Of a stretch of DNA of 11,319 nt, positions 1 through 6,508 are shown piece by piece (positions within the stretch are counted from its first letter, which is position 1; each line of letters begins with the position of its first letter). Origin of the DNA: Clostridiales bacterium (GTDB lineage: Bacteria; Bacillota; Clostridia; Lutisporales; Lutisporaceae); the NCBI GenBank assembly GCA_012842725.1, contig DUSG01000315.1, positions 1 through 11,319 of the forward strand, written 5' to 3'. A program made the position numbers and the translations under genes. Below the pieces are notes generated by a model, which saw only the letters and a list, made by a program, of their open reading frames with translations, did no database searches and had not been told where the DNA came from.

Positions 1-605
1 GAAAGATTTCCGGAAGAGAATTATCGCAGAATGAAATATTCGCTTTTCTGGACTGGATTGAAGAATATAACTTCTCACCTGAAATAGTAGTGATGATAGT
101 AGAAGACTGTTACTCAAGAAATAAAAAGGATCTGCCTTATTTGAAACAGGTAGCCAGAAACTGGTTTGACGCAGGAATCGACTCACAGGAAAAAGCTATC
201 GAATATGCAAATCGGCACAAAGAGAAATGGCAAAAATACAGCAAGGTGTTAAATTTTTTACGAGTAGGGAGACAACCTACCGCAGTAGAAGAAGAAATGC
301 TTTATAAATGGTTTTACGAATATTCTTTCTCCGATGAGGCTGTGCTAAGGGCCTGCGAATTGACTGTAAAGACTTTAAAGCCGTCTTTTTCCTATATCGA
401 TAAAGTACTGACAGAATGGCACGAGAATAACATAAAAACCTTGGATGAAATTGAGACTTACTTATCAAGAACCTCTTCAGCGGATGAGAAAAAAGTCTCA
501 AAAACCACAAGAAGAACCTTTAATAATTTTAAAGGGCGTACATATGATACAGATTTATTGAAACAAAAGCTCCTGGAAAAAAGCAGAGGTGAGTTAAGTG
601 AATGA
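1..605 (+). CDS. DnaD-domain replication protein, 3' part (5' end outside window)
   Basis: The reading frame is open from base 3 at the window edge to the TGA at 603-605, so 200 C-terminal residues are visible and the true start lies upstream. An internal ATG at 90 is not a credible start because homologous DnaD sequence continues before it. Two tandem DnaD/DnaB_2-type domains are visible, each ending in the hallmark Y-x7-W helix: YLKQVARNW (visible residues 46-54) and YIDKVLTEW (131-139). The tail, with NNFKGRTYD followed by a leucine/lysine-rich helix, is typical of clostridial DnaD-like proteins. The family acts in the cytoplasm in primosome assembly, remodelling DNA at the origin or at stalled forks so that the replicative helicase can be loaded. 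It overlaps the downstream helicase-loader gene by 8 bp, indicating translational coupling and a shared job. Family assignment is secure; the precise paralogue is not, since the N-terminal domain is missing from view. Confidence 0.88.
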   Translation, partial: KISGRELSQNEIFAFLDWIEEYNFSPEIVVMIVEDCYSRNKKDLPYLKQVARNWFDAGIDSQEKAIEYANRHKEKWQKYSKVLNFLRVGRQPTAVEEEMLYKWFYEYSFSDEAVLRACELTVKTLKPSFSYIDKVLTEWHENNIKTLDEIETYLSRTSSADEKKVSKTTRRTFNNFKGRTYDTDLLKQKLLEKSRGELSE

Positions 606-1578
606 TATCCAGACTATATTGAAAGAATACGAAGAAATAAGGGACAAGAACAGACAAGAGCTGGAAAAGAGGAAAAAGGAGCTTTACGAAAAACTACCTA
701 GACTGAAAGAAATAGAAGATGAAATGATAAAACTGGGTTTAGATATTACCAAAGCTATACTGATGAATGAAGAAAATAGAGATATATTATTAAAAGAACT
801 TCATAAAAAACAAACAGATTTAAAAATAGAAAAAACGGAAATACTCACAGCAAATAATTATCCCAAAGACTATCTGGAAATAAAATACAACTGCGAATTA
901 TGCAAAGATACCGGTTATATTGGATCGGAAAAATGCAGCTGTTTTATGCAAAAACTTATTGCCTACAGATACAAACAATTTAAGCTGTCTCACAGAATAG
1001 CAAAAGAGAACTTTGACAGCTTCAATATTAATTTCTATTCCAACGAACCAACGGAAAAAGGTATATCTCCGAGAAAAAACATGGAACATATTTTAATGGA
1101 ATGTATTAAATATGCAAAGGACTTTGACCATCACAACAAAAATTTGCTATTTATAGGCAGACCGGGATTAGGCAAAACCTTTCTATGCAATTCCATAGCC
1201 AAAGATTTGCTTGATTTGGGCAAGAGTGTAATTTATCAATCAGCACCGGAGCTTATAGATTTGGTAAGAAAGCACAAATTTTCTTTCGATAATGAAGATT
1301 TAGAGGATGAAGCCCTAAGAGACATATATGAATGTGACCTCCTGATAATCGATGATTTAGGTACAGAACTTTCTACCCAGTTTTCCGGTCTGGTAATATA
1401 CAATATTTTAAACAAGAGGCTCCTATTAAATAAAAAAATGATAATATCAACTAATTTAGATATAGATGAAATAATTGAAAACTATTCTGAAAGAATATCC
1501 TCAAGACTCTTCGGTAATTTTTACATATATGAATTCTTTGGTGAGGACATAAGACTTAAATTGCGAAATGTTATATAA
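598..1578 (+). CDS. DnaC/DnaI-type replicative helicase loader (AAA+ ATPase)
   Basis: A 326-residue cytoplasmic AAA+ protein predicted to load the replicative helicase. The first ~85 residues are a charged, helical, coiled-coil-like segment. Next comes a metal-binding CxxC...CxC cluster (C99, C102, C113, C115), typical of Firmicute DnaC-like loaders. The ATPase core shows Walker A GRPGLGKT (187-194), Walker B DLLIIDD (247-253), sensor-1 ISTN (283-286) and candidate arginine-finger/sensor residues in ERISSRLFG (R299, R303). The start is GTG at 598: AGAGGTGAG (585-593) lies about 5 nt upstream and is a good ribosome binding site. It overlaps the end of the DnaD-domain gene, consistent with DnaD and the loader working in one helicase-loading complex. 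A strong terminator follows directly. The call is firm at family level; dnaC versus dnaI naming is a matter of convention. Confidence 0.92.
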   Translation: MNDIQTILKEYEEIRDKNRQELEKRKKELYEKLPRLKEIEDEMIKLGLDITKAILMNEENRDILLKELHKKQTDLKIEKTEILTANNYPKDYLEIKYNCELCKDTGYIGSEKCSCFMQKLIAYRYKQFKLSHRIAKENFDSFNINFYSNEPTEKGISPRKNMEHILMECIKYAKDFDHHNKNLLFIGRPGLGKTFLCNSIAKDLLDLGKSVIYQSAPELIDLVRKHKFSFDNEDLEDEALRDIYECDLLIIDDLGTELSTQFSGLVIYNILNKRLLLNKKMIISTNLDIDEIIENYSERISSRLFGNFYIYEFFGEDIRLKLRNVI

Positions 1579-1588
1579 TATACCGGTC

Positions 1589-1640
1589 AAAAGGCTTCCT
1601 TGATAAAAATTTAATAGCAAGGAAGCCTTTTATAACTTTT
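1589..1640 (+). terminator. Rho-independent terminator after the helicase loader
   Basis: A perfect 14-bp inverted repeat, AAAAGGCTTCCTTG (1589-1602) with CAAGGAAGCCTTTT (1618-1631), has a 15-nt loop and is followed by a T-rich tract. It begins 10 bp after the loader stop and sits between convergent genes, so it may also slow transcription arriving from the minus-strand DUF1445 gene. Confidence 0.85.
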
Positions 1641-1668
1641 TACTATCTTCTTACACCTTTTTTTATTA

Positions 1669-2460
1669 TCATAATACAGCTAAATCTTCATCCATTGGAT
1701 CGCATATGAACATATGACCCGGAGAGTGAGTTATCATTAGCTCAGGTTTACTGGTCATGGCTATTGATTGAGGTGTAACACCACAAGCCCAGAATACAGG
1801 CACTTCTCCTTCTTTAATGACAGAAGGTTCACCAAAATCAGGTTTATTTATATCCTTTATTCCTATCAGACTTGGATCACCTATATGGACAGGAGCTCCA
1901 TGAACCTGAGGAAATCTTGAAGTAACCTGCACCGCTCTTGGTACTTGGTGATATGGTATGGGTCTCATGCTTACCACCATTTTACCATGGAATTTTCCTG
2001 CAGGAATACATTCGATATTAGTTATATACATGGGTACGTTATGATTATCCTCTATATGTCTTACAGGTATGGAAGCATTAAGCAAAGCAGATTCAAAAGA
2101 GAAACTGCATCCGAGAAGGAAAGAAACAAGATCATCTCTCCAATATTTCTCTATATTTATCACTTCATCAACCAATTCTCCATACTTATAAATTCTATAT
2201 TTTGGAACATCATATCTCAAATCTGCGCCCTTTGCCATAAGTTTAGGTTCGGGATCTCCTACATCTGTAACATCAAGTATAGGACAAGGCTTTGGATTTC
2301 TCTGAGCGAATAAAAGAAAATCAAAAGCCAAATCTTTTGGAACAATTACAAGGTTTGCTTGTACATGCCCCCTGCACATACCTGAAGTAGGTGAGGTTAT
2401 CTCTCCCTTTCTTATTAGTTCTCTGACTTCTTTTGGACTCATATTAGCTAAATCCATCAT
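1669..2460 (-). CDS. DUF1445 / YcsI-family putative hydro-lyase
   Basis: A 263-residue soluble protein of the DUF1445 (YcsI, 'putative hydro-lyase') family, related to the C-terminal part of vertebrate D-glutamate cyclase. Family signatures in order: SPKEVRELIRKGEI near residue 8, a GHVQANLVIVPKDLAFDFL block (31-49), RNPKPCPILDVT (54-65), SFSFESALL (119-127), and the C-terminal ACGVTPQS plus THSPGHMFICD block (~225-255). Length matches the family. The substrate here is unknown; D-glutamate/5-oxoproline chemistry is only suggested by relatives, and no oxoprolinase genes are adjacent. The start is taken at the first of two adjacent ATGs (2460 or 2457). The family-conserved part begins at M7, so 2442 is an alternative. 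The only good Shine-Dalgarno, AAAGGGGG (2483-2490), is 22 nt upstream and separated by a small GC hairpin (see findings). It is convergent with the helicase loader and apparently monocistronic. Confidence 0.88.
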   Translation of the reverse strand: MMDLANMSPKEVRELIRKGEITSPTSGMCRGHVQANLVIVPKDLAFDFLLFAQRNPKPCPILDVTDVGDPEPKLMAKGADLRYDVPKYRIYKYGELVDEVINIEKYWRDDLVSFLLGCSFSFESALLNASIPVRHIEDNHNVPMYITNIECIPAGKFHGKMVVSMRPIPYHQVPRAVQVTSRFPQVHGAPVHIGDPSLIGIKDINKPDFGEPSVIKEGEVPVFWACGVTPQSIAMTSKPELMITHSPGHMFICDPMDEDLAVL

Positions 2461-2510
2461 ATATTCGCCGGTTGTACGGCTACCCCCTTTACATCTTTTT
2501 TGCCTTGTAT

Positions 2511-2538
2511 ATATTATTTATTCAACAATAGTTGTAAA
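2511..2538 (-). promoter_or_regulatory. Candidate promoter of the DUF1445 gene
   Basis: On the minus strand, TTTACA (2538-2533) and TAATAT (2516-2511) are separated by 16 bp, about 50 bp upstream of the coding start. The -10 match is only four of six and the surroundings are very AT-rich, so this is a weak assignment. Confidence 0.3.
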
Positions 2539-2642
2539 TATCCTTTATATATAACAATGTTCTTTCTCCCATTCATTTGAATACAATAGATTTACAACAT
2601 GCAACAATTTCAACGATTATGCATAAAAATAGCAGCTTATTC

Positions 2643-2702
2643 AACATGTTATAATGTCGATTTTCGAAAAATATTTCCCAGGAAATAAATTTTCCCGGGA
2701 AA
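2643..2702. repeat. Cluster of four palindromes in the divergent control region
   Basis: Four successive inverted repeats are visible: AACATGTT (2643-2650), TTTTCGAAAA (2661-2670), TTTCCCAGGAAA (2674-2685) and TTTCCCGGGAAA (2691-2702). The last two are near-identical copies, 17 bp centre to centre; the first of them extends as TATTTCC..GGAAATA. They lie upstream of the promoter of the 60-residue protein and inside the 364-bp gap (2461-2824) between divergent genes. They look like operator sites for a dimeric repressor or activator. The two 12-bp copies could alternatively pair with each other as one imperfect 14-bp hairpin. The regulator is unknown. Confidence 0.55.
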
Positions 2703-2735
2703 TTTTGTCGTTTATTATTCTCAAATTTGATACAC

Positions 2736-2763
2736 TTGCTTATATAAATCCATATATTATAAT
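2736..2763 (+). promoter_or_regulatory. Candidate promoter of the 60-residue protein
   Basis: TTGCTT (2736-2741) and a perfect TATAAT (2758-2763) are separated by 16 bp. The predicted start of transcription near 2770 would leave a leader of about 55 nt before the ATG at 2825. It lies just downstream of the palindrome cluster. Confidence 0.5.
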
Positions 2764-2824
2764 ATAGTTGATTAAATAAACTGCATTTACTTCAAGAAAA
2801 AATATAAATAGGAAGTGGTGTGAT

Positions 2825-3007
2825 ATGAAAAAGATAAAATTCAATATATTAAAACATGGCTATGATTATATGGAAGATGAGTATGATAGGCTAAAAAGTC
2901 TTGACAGAAACAAAAATCAGTATAAGGTGTTTACAAACAAAGCAAACTTCAAAAAGATAGGATTTGATTATGAGGAAGATCCCTATGAGCCCGAGGAGGA
3001 CAGATAG
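2825..3007 (+). CDS. Small acidic protein of unknown function with an internal repeat
   Basis: A 60-residue protein not recognised as any known family. It has a basic N-terminus (MKKIKFNILKHG) and a strongly acidic, tyrosine-rich C-terminus. A 10-residue pattern G-[YF]-D-Y-x-E-D-x-Y-[DE] occurs twice, at residues 12-21 (GYDYMEDEYD) and 46-55 (GFDYEEDPYE), suggesting an internal duplication or two equivalent binding surfaces. No signal peptide, membrane helix or cysteine is present, so it is probably cytosolic. Support for a real gene: a promoter-like TTGCTT/TATAAT, the ribosome binding site GGAAGTGGTG (2811-2820) 4 nt before the ATG, and tight packing against the convergent acr3 stop with only 3 bp between. 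It may act with an interaction partner; nothing in the sequence names one. Confidence 0.65.
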   Translation: MKKIKFNILKHGYDYMEDEYDRLKSLDRNKNQYKVFTNKANFKKIGFDYEEDPYEPEEDR

Positions 3008-3012
3008 GGATC
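2978..3012. repeat. Inverted repeat across two convergent stop codons
   Basis: GATCCCTAT (2978-2986) and ATAGGGATC (3004-3012) form a perfect 9-bp stem with a 17-nt loop. It covers the end of the small plus-strand gene and reaches the acr3 stop codon. Neither side carries a U-tract, so it is not a textbook intrinsic terminator, although it is the only stem near the 3' ends of both genes. Confidence 0.45.
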
Positions 3013-4057
3013 ATTGAAACCATTCTCTTGTATTATTTGCTATTCTTACAAGAGTAAGCATTACAGGAACCTCAACCAGAACGCCTACTACAGTTGCAAG
3101 AGTAGCTCCCGAATCCAAACCGAATAAAGAAATTGCTACTGCAACTGCCAATTCAAAGAAATTGGAGGCCCCTATCATACCTGCCGGCGCTGCAACATTA
3201 TGAGGCAACTTCCATAGTTTGGCCCAAATGTAAGCTATGAAGAATATAAAGAAAGTCTGTATAATTAAAGGTACAGCTATAAGCACGATATTTAATGGAT
3301 TATCTACTATCTTCTGTCCCTGGAAAGAGAATATTATTATCAATGTAAGCAGTAATCCTGTTATGGTTACATTGCTGAATTTGGGTATGAATGTATTCTC
3401 GAAATAATCCAGACCCTTGTTTTTTATAATATTTGTCCTGGAAAGCCATCCAGCAGTAAGAGGTATTACCACAAACAGAACTACAGACAAAAAGAGCGTT
3501 CCCCATGGTATGGCTATATCGCTTATACCAAGCAGAAAAGCTACTATAGGTACAAATGCAACCAGTATTATTAAGTCATTGGTAGCAACCTGTACCAGAG
3601 TATAAGCCGGATTACCGTTTGTCAGATGGCTCCAGACAAAAACCATGGCTGTGCATGGAGCCGCTCCCAAAAGCACCGCCCCGGCAAGATAATCCTTGCC
3701 AACTTCAGGAGGTATTAAGGATTTATAGACTACAAAAAAGAATAATGAAGCAATGGCATACATAGTAAAGGGCTTTATAAGCCAGTTTGTAATCCATGTA
3801 ACTATAAGTCCCTTAGGATTTTTGCCTACCTGTTTAATACTTGCAAAATCAACTTTTAGCATCATTGGGTAAATCATAAGCCAAATAAGTACTGCAACTG
3901 GTATGGAAACATTATAATATTCAAACCTGCTTAGAAATTCAGGTATACCTGGCATGTATACCCCGATTAAAACTCCTGCAATCATACAGAGTATAACCCA
4001 GATTGTAAGATACTTTTCAAAAAAACCTATTCCAGAACTGGCTTTATTTTTACTCAT
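3011..4057 (-). CDS. acr3: Acr3-family arsenite efflux transporter
   Basis: A 348-residue inner-membrane protein with about ten hydrophobic segments, the usual length and topology of Acr3 (bile acid:Na+ symporter superfamily). Family signatures include IPVAVLIWLMIYPMMLKVDF (residues 52-71), GAAPCTAMVFVWSHLTNG (131-148) and GASNFFELAVAVAISLFG (296-313). C135 matches the transport-essential cysteine of TM4, and E302 is the likely match for the conserved TM9 glutamate; those roles are known from characterised Acr3 proteins. It exports As(III) using the proton-motive force, without an ArsA ATPase. ATG at 4057 is preceded by AGAGGAG with 8 nt spacing. It is the last gene of the arsenic operon, 32 bp after the thioredoxin-like gene. 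No clear terminator follows; a 9-bp inverted repeat spans its stop codon and that of the convergent small gene. Confidence 0.96.
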   Translation of the reverse strand: MSKNKASSGIGFFEKYLTIWVILCMIAGVLIGVYMPGIPEFLSRFEYYNVSIPVAVLIWLMIYPMMLKVDFASIKQVGKNPKGLIVTWITNWLIKPFTMYAIASLFFFVVYKSLIPPEVGKDYLAGAVLLGAAPCTAMVFVWSHLTNGNPAYTLVQVATNDLIILVAFVPIVAFLLGISDIAIPWGTLFLSVVLFVVIPLTAGWLSRTNIIKNKGLDYFENTFIPKFSNVTITGLLLTLIIIFSFQGQKIVDNPLNIVLIAVPLIIQTFFIFFIAYIWAKLWKLPHNVAAPAGMIGASNFFELAVAVAISLFGLDSGATLATVVGVLVEVPVMLTLVRIANNTREWFQ

Positions 4058-4089
4058 AAATGGTACTCCTCTCTTTTAACATATAAATA

Positions 4090-4329
4090 CTATCTATAAT
4101 TTTCAAGAATCTTTACGATATCCTTTGGCTTCAACACCTTTCCATAGGATACAACCTTCTCATCGATAACAAGCCCTGGTGTGGTCATAATTCCATACTT
4201 CATAATTTCCCTGAAATCCTCCACCTTTACTATTTCTGCCTGAATACCAGTCTCTCTCAGTGCAGCTTCCGTGTTTTCCTTTAAAGCCACACAATTTTTG
4301 CATCCTGAACCTAAAATTTTTATTACCAT
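4090..4329 (-). CDS. Small thioredoxin-like redox protein (CxxC)
   Basis: A cytosolic protein of 79 residues in the short thioredoxin/glutaredoxin-like family ('redox-active disulfide protein 2' type). The active-site motif GCKNC (C10 and C13) sits right after the first beta strand, and a cis-proline-like TTPGLVID motif occurs near residues 50-57. The start is placed at the ATG at 4329 because AAGGAG lies 8 nt upstream; the alternative ATG at 4335 would be only 2 nt from the same ribosome binding site. It lies between the permease (81-bp gap) and acr3 (32-bp gap). Homologues are commonly paired with ArsP/YraQ-type permeases. A role in thiol-disulfide exchange or delivery of arsenic species to the exporters is an inference from context. 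Confidence 0.88.
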   Translation of the reverse strand: MVIKILGSGCKNCVALKENTEAALRETGIQAEIVKVEDFREIMKYGIMTTPGLVIDEKVVSYGKVLKPKDIVKILENYR

Positions 4330-4410
4330 TTCCATCTCTCCTTATTAATAATTTAATGTTCCACTAATAAGCATTGTACTATCTAATCTCATAAATATCG
4401 TTCAGTTTGA

Positions 4411-5415
4411 TTACATCAAAAGATAACCAAAAACATTGAATATATAGCCAATTATAATTATGCCTATAGTAACTATGCCCACAAATATTCCTAACAGTTT
4501 CATCTTAACAACTTTTTTCAGCATAATCATGGATGGAAGGGATAAGGCTGTTACTCCCATCATAAAGGATAATGCAGTACCTAATCCTACACCTCTTGAA
4601 ACCAATGCTTCCGCTATAGGCAGTGTTCCGAAAATATCAGCATACATGGGTACACCCACAATGGTTGCTATAAGCACTGAATACCATTTATCCTGACCCA
4701 GCACAGCAGTTATTATTGACTCAGGTATCCAGTTGTGTATTGCTGCACCTATTCCAACGCCTACAAGAATATAAATCCAAACCTTCTTGATTATGCTCAG
4801 CACCTGATCTTTGGAGTATTCTACTCTATCACCAACAGTCAATGCTCCCTGCTCCAAATCCAGAACCTTGTTTCCAAAGACAAAAGGCTCTACATACTTT
4901 TCCAGCCCCATTCTGCTGATGATAGTGCCCCCCACTACCGCAAGCACAACCCCTACAATTACATAAGATATGGCAATTCTCCAATTGAATATGCTGGCAA
5001 GCAGCAGGACAGATGCCAAATCTACTAAAGGCGATGATATCAAGAATGAGAATGTGACTCCTATAGGCAGTCCTGCGCTTGTAAAACCTATGAATAAAGG
5101 AATTGAAGAACAAGAGCAAAAAGGTGTAACTGTACCTAAAAGAGCACCCAATATATTAGCTGATAAACCATTGAATCTGCCAAGTATCCTTTTGGTTCTC
5201 TCCGGTGGAAAATAACTTTGTAAATATGAGATCATAAAGATTAATACTGAAAGTAATATGAATATTTTTATAACATCATATATAAAGAAATGAATGCTTC
5301 CGCCTAATCTGGACCTTATATCCATACCGAAAACTTTTTCTACAAGCAATGTAACTAAATTGTACAGCCATTCCATCTTCAACAACTGTCTGTTTAACCA
5401 TTGGAATATTATCAA
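4411..5415 (-). CDS. ArsP/YraQ-family permease (DUF318)
   Basis: A 334-residue polytopic membrane protein of the predicted permease family that contains ArsP, the exporter of trivalent methyl and aromatic arsenicals. Seen: about eight hydrophobic segments; the family's cysteine motif TPFCSCSSIPLFIG (C100 and C102) followed by SAGLPIGVTFSFLISSPLV (113-131); and the C-terminal repeat VGVPMYADIFGTLPIAEAL (253-271). The hydrophilic loop lies at ~170-205. The start is TTG at 5415: GGGGG (5424-5428) lies 8 nt upstream and overlaps the arsR stop codon, so the two genes are tightly coupled (12-bp gap). Placement between arsR, a CxxC protein and acr3 supports an arsenical substrate, but the family also includes members of unknown substrate, so organoarsenical export is inferred. 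Confidence 0.88.
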   Translation of the reverse strand: MIIFQWLNRQLLKMEWLYNLVTLLVEKVFGMDIRSRLGGSIHFFIYDVIKIFILLSVLIFMISYLQSYFPPERTKRILGRFNGLSANILGALLGTVTPFCSCSSIPLFIGFTSAGLPIGVTFSFLISSPLVDLASVLLLASIFNWRIAISYVIVGVVLAVVGGTIISRMGLEKYVEPFVFGNKVLDLEQGALTVGDRVEYSKDQVLSIIKKVWIYILVGVGIGAAIHNWIPESIITAVLGQDKWYSVLIATIVGVPMYADIFGTLPIAEALVSRGVGLGTALSFMMGVTALSLPSMIMLKKVVKMKLLGIFVGIVTIGIIIIGYIFNVFGYLLM

Positions 5416-5427
5416 ATCACAATCCCC

Positions 5428-5739
5428 CTAACACTCTGTACAACATTCACTGCGATCAACACTTTTTACTTCTATTTCATTGAATAAAACCTTAATTGCA
5501 GCCAAAGCTTCTTCGTTTATGGAATATTTCATCCATATTCCATCTTTCCTCCCCTTCACCAATCCGCTATCGCATAGTATTTTCATATGATATGAAAGGG
5601 TAGGCTGAGTAATATTAAATTCTTCAAGTATTTTACAGGCGCATAATTCTCCGTCAGATAGCATGAGAAAAATCTTAAGTCTTGTTTCATCACTTAATGC
5701 TTTCATATATTGAGCATACTCTTCTAAATTCTTCTCCAC
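5428..5739 (-). CDS. arsR: ArsR-type metalloregulatory repressor
   Basis: A winged helix-turn-helix repressor of 103 residues. The As(III)-sensing motif ELCAC (C33 and C35, in the DNA-binding helix region) is the classic ArsR cysteine pair. The recognition helix TQPTLSYHMKILCDSGLV covers about 44-61, and the beta-hairpin wing follows (GRKDGIWMKYSI). The C-terminus ends CCTEC (C99, C100, C103), possibly an extra thiol ligand set. In this family, As(III) or Sb(III) binding releases the repressor from the ars promoter. The start is placed at GTG 5739 because GGAG lies 8 nt before it; the upstream in-frame GTG at 5748 overlaps that same GGAG. It is the second gene of the operon, 42 bp after the DUF2703 gene, and is expected to autoregulate the whole unit. 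Confidence 0.94.
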   Translation of the reverse strand: MEKNLEEYAQYMKALSDETRLKIFLMLSDGELCACKILEEFNITQPTLSYHMKILCDSGLVKGRKDGIWMKYSINEEALAAIKVLFNEIEVKSVDRSECCTEC

Positions 5740-5781
5740 TTTCCTCACTCCAAAATATCTGTTTACTTATTCAAATTTATA

Positions 5782-6321
5782 TCAGCTGCACTGATTTTTA
5801 TTTTTCATGGCTGAATAAAATCTTTTAAGATTCTCAGGCAATACATAATCAGCATCTTCTTCAGGTACATCTTCACAACCAAATATGCCTTTTAATAGTC
5901 CTTCAGCTATTAGTGCTGTAGGCGGCATAGTATATTCCTGCCCTTTATATACCCAGACGCGACAGCATACTTCCTCTCCGCATAGGTCTCCACAGGAATC
6001 ACAGGGTTTTTCTCTGACTTCCATTTGAATATCCCTTCCATTTACTCTTATTGTAGGTGAAGAAATAAATTTATACTTTATAGCCAGTTCTTCTGTGTTG
6101 ACGTTTATTTTATTCAACACGACTTCGATACCTGCTAAGCCTAATACATTAGAGATACTGACAATAGCTTCTTCAAGATTCTTTTCCGTGCCTTTACACC
6201 ATTCACACACATTTAGATCCAGATATAAAAAATCTACAACTACTTGCCTTGTTTCTTCCAAGCTTCCTGCACTCCCACAGCAACCTGTTCCGTAACAACA
6301 CCCACAATTTGAATTATTCAT
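5782..6321 (-). CDS. Cysteine-rich DUF2703 protein, first gene of the arsenic operon
   Basis: A 179-residue soluble protein of the DUF2703 family with a thioredoxin-like outline: beta strand VVVDFLYLDL, then CEWC (C39, C42), and a cis-proline-like ISSPTIRVNG (86-95). It carries 14 cysteines: an N-terminal tail CGCCYGTGCC (C6, C8, C9, C14, C15), the CEWC pair, a central CDSCGDLCGEEVCC group (C107, C110, C114, C119, C120), then C149 and C178. DUF2703 genes are often found with arsR and acr3. The paired cysteines recall, without clear homology, those of the ArsD metallochaperone, so As(III) binding or hand-over is a plausible inferred role. The biochemical function is not established. The start at ATG 6321 is clear, with AGGAGG 8 nt upstream. 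It is the promoter-proximal gene of the unit. Confidence 0.85.
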   Translation of the reverse strand: MNNSNCGCCYGTGCCGSAGSLEETRQVVVDFLYLDLNVCEWCKGTEKNLEEAIVSISNVLGLAGIEVVLNKINVNTEELAIKYKFISSPTIRVNGRDIQMEVREKPCDSCGDLCGEEVCCRVWVYKGQEYTMPPTALIAEGLLKGIFGCEDVPEEDADYVLPENLKRFYSAMKNKNQCS

Positions 6322-6508
6322 TTATAATTCCTCCTATGATTCATTCTTCAAATAAACTTTTAAAATAGTCCAGATGTCACATCATATCCTCAACAAATAG
6401 TATGCAAGTAAATATATTGCACCAATTAAATTATCACTGTTATTCTCATAGTTTTTCACCTGAAGTTACTCGTTTAATGCTTATAAACATATAGATAACT
6501 CTCTATGT

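Noticed and set aside
1945..2313. A 122-codon plus-strand frame opposite the DUF1445 gene
   Set aside because: It lies wholly antisense to a well-recognised gene and has no family features or ribosome binding site.
2661..2702. CodY box in the palindrome cluster
   Set aside because: The consensus AATTTTCWGAAAATT needs a single central base between TTC and GAA; the sites here have zero or about four bases at the centre.
4829..5119. Cys-rich minus-strand frame inside the permease gene
   Set aside because: It is an alternate-frame reading of the permease gene; the permease frame carries all conserved family motifs.
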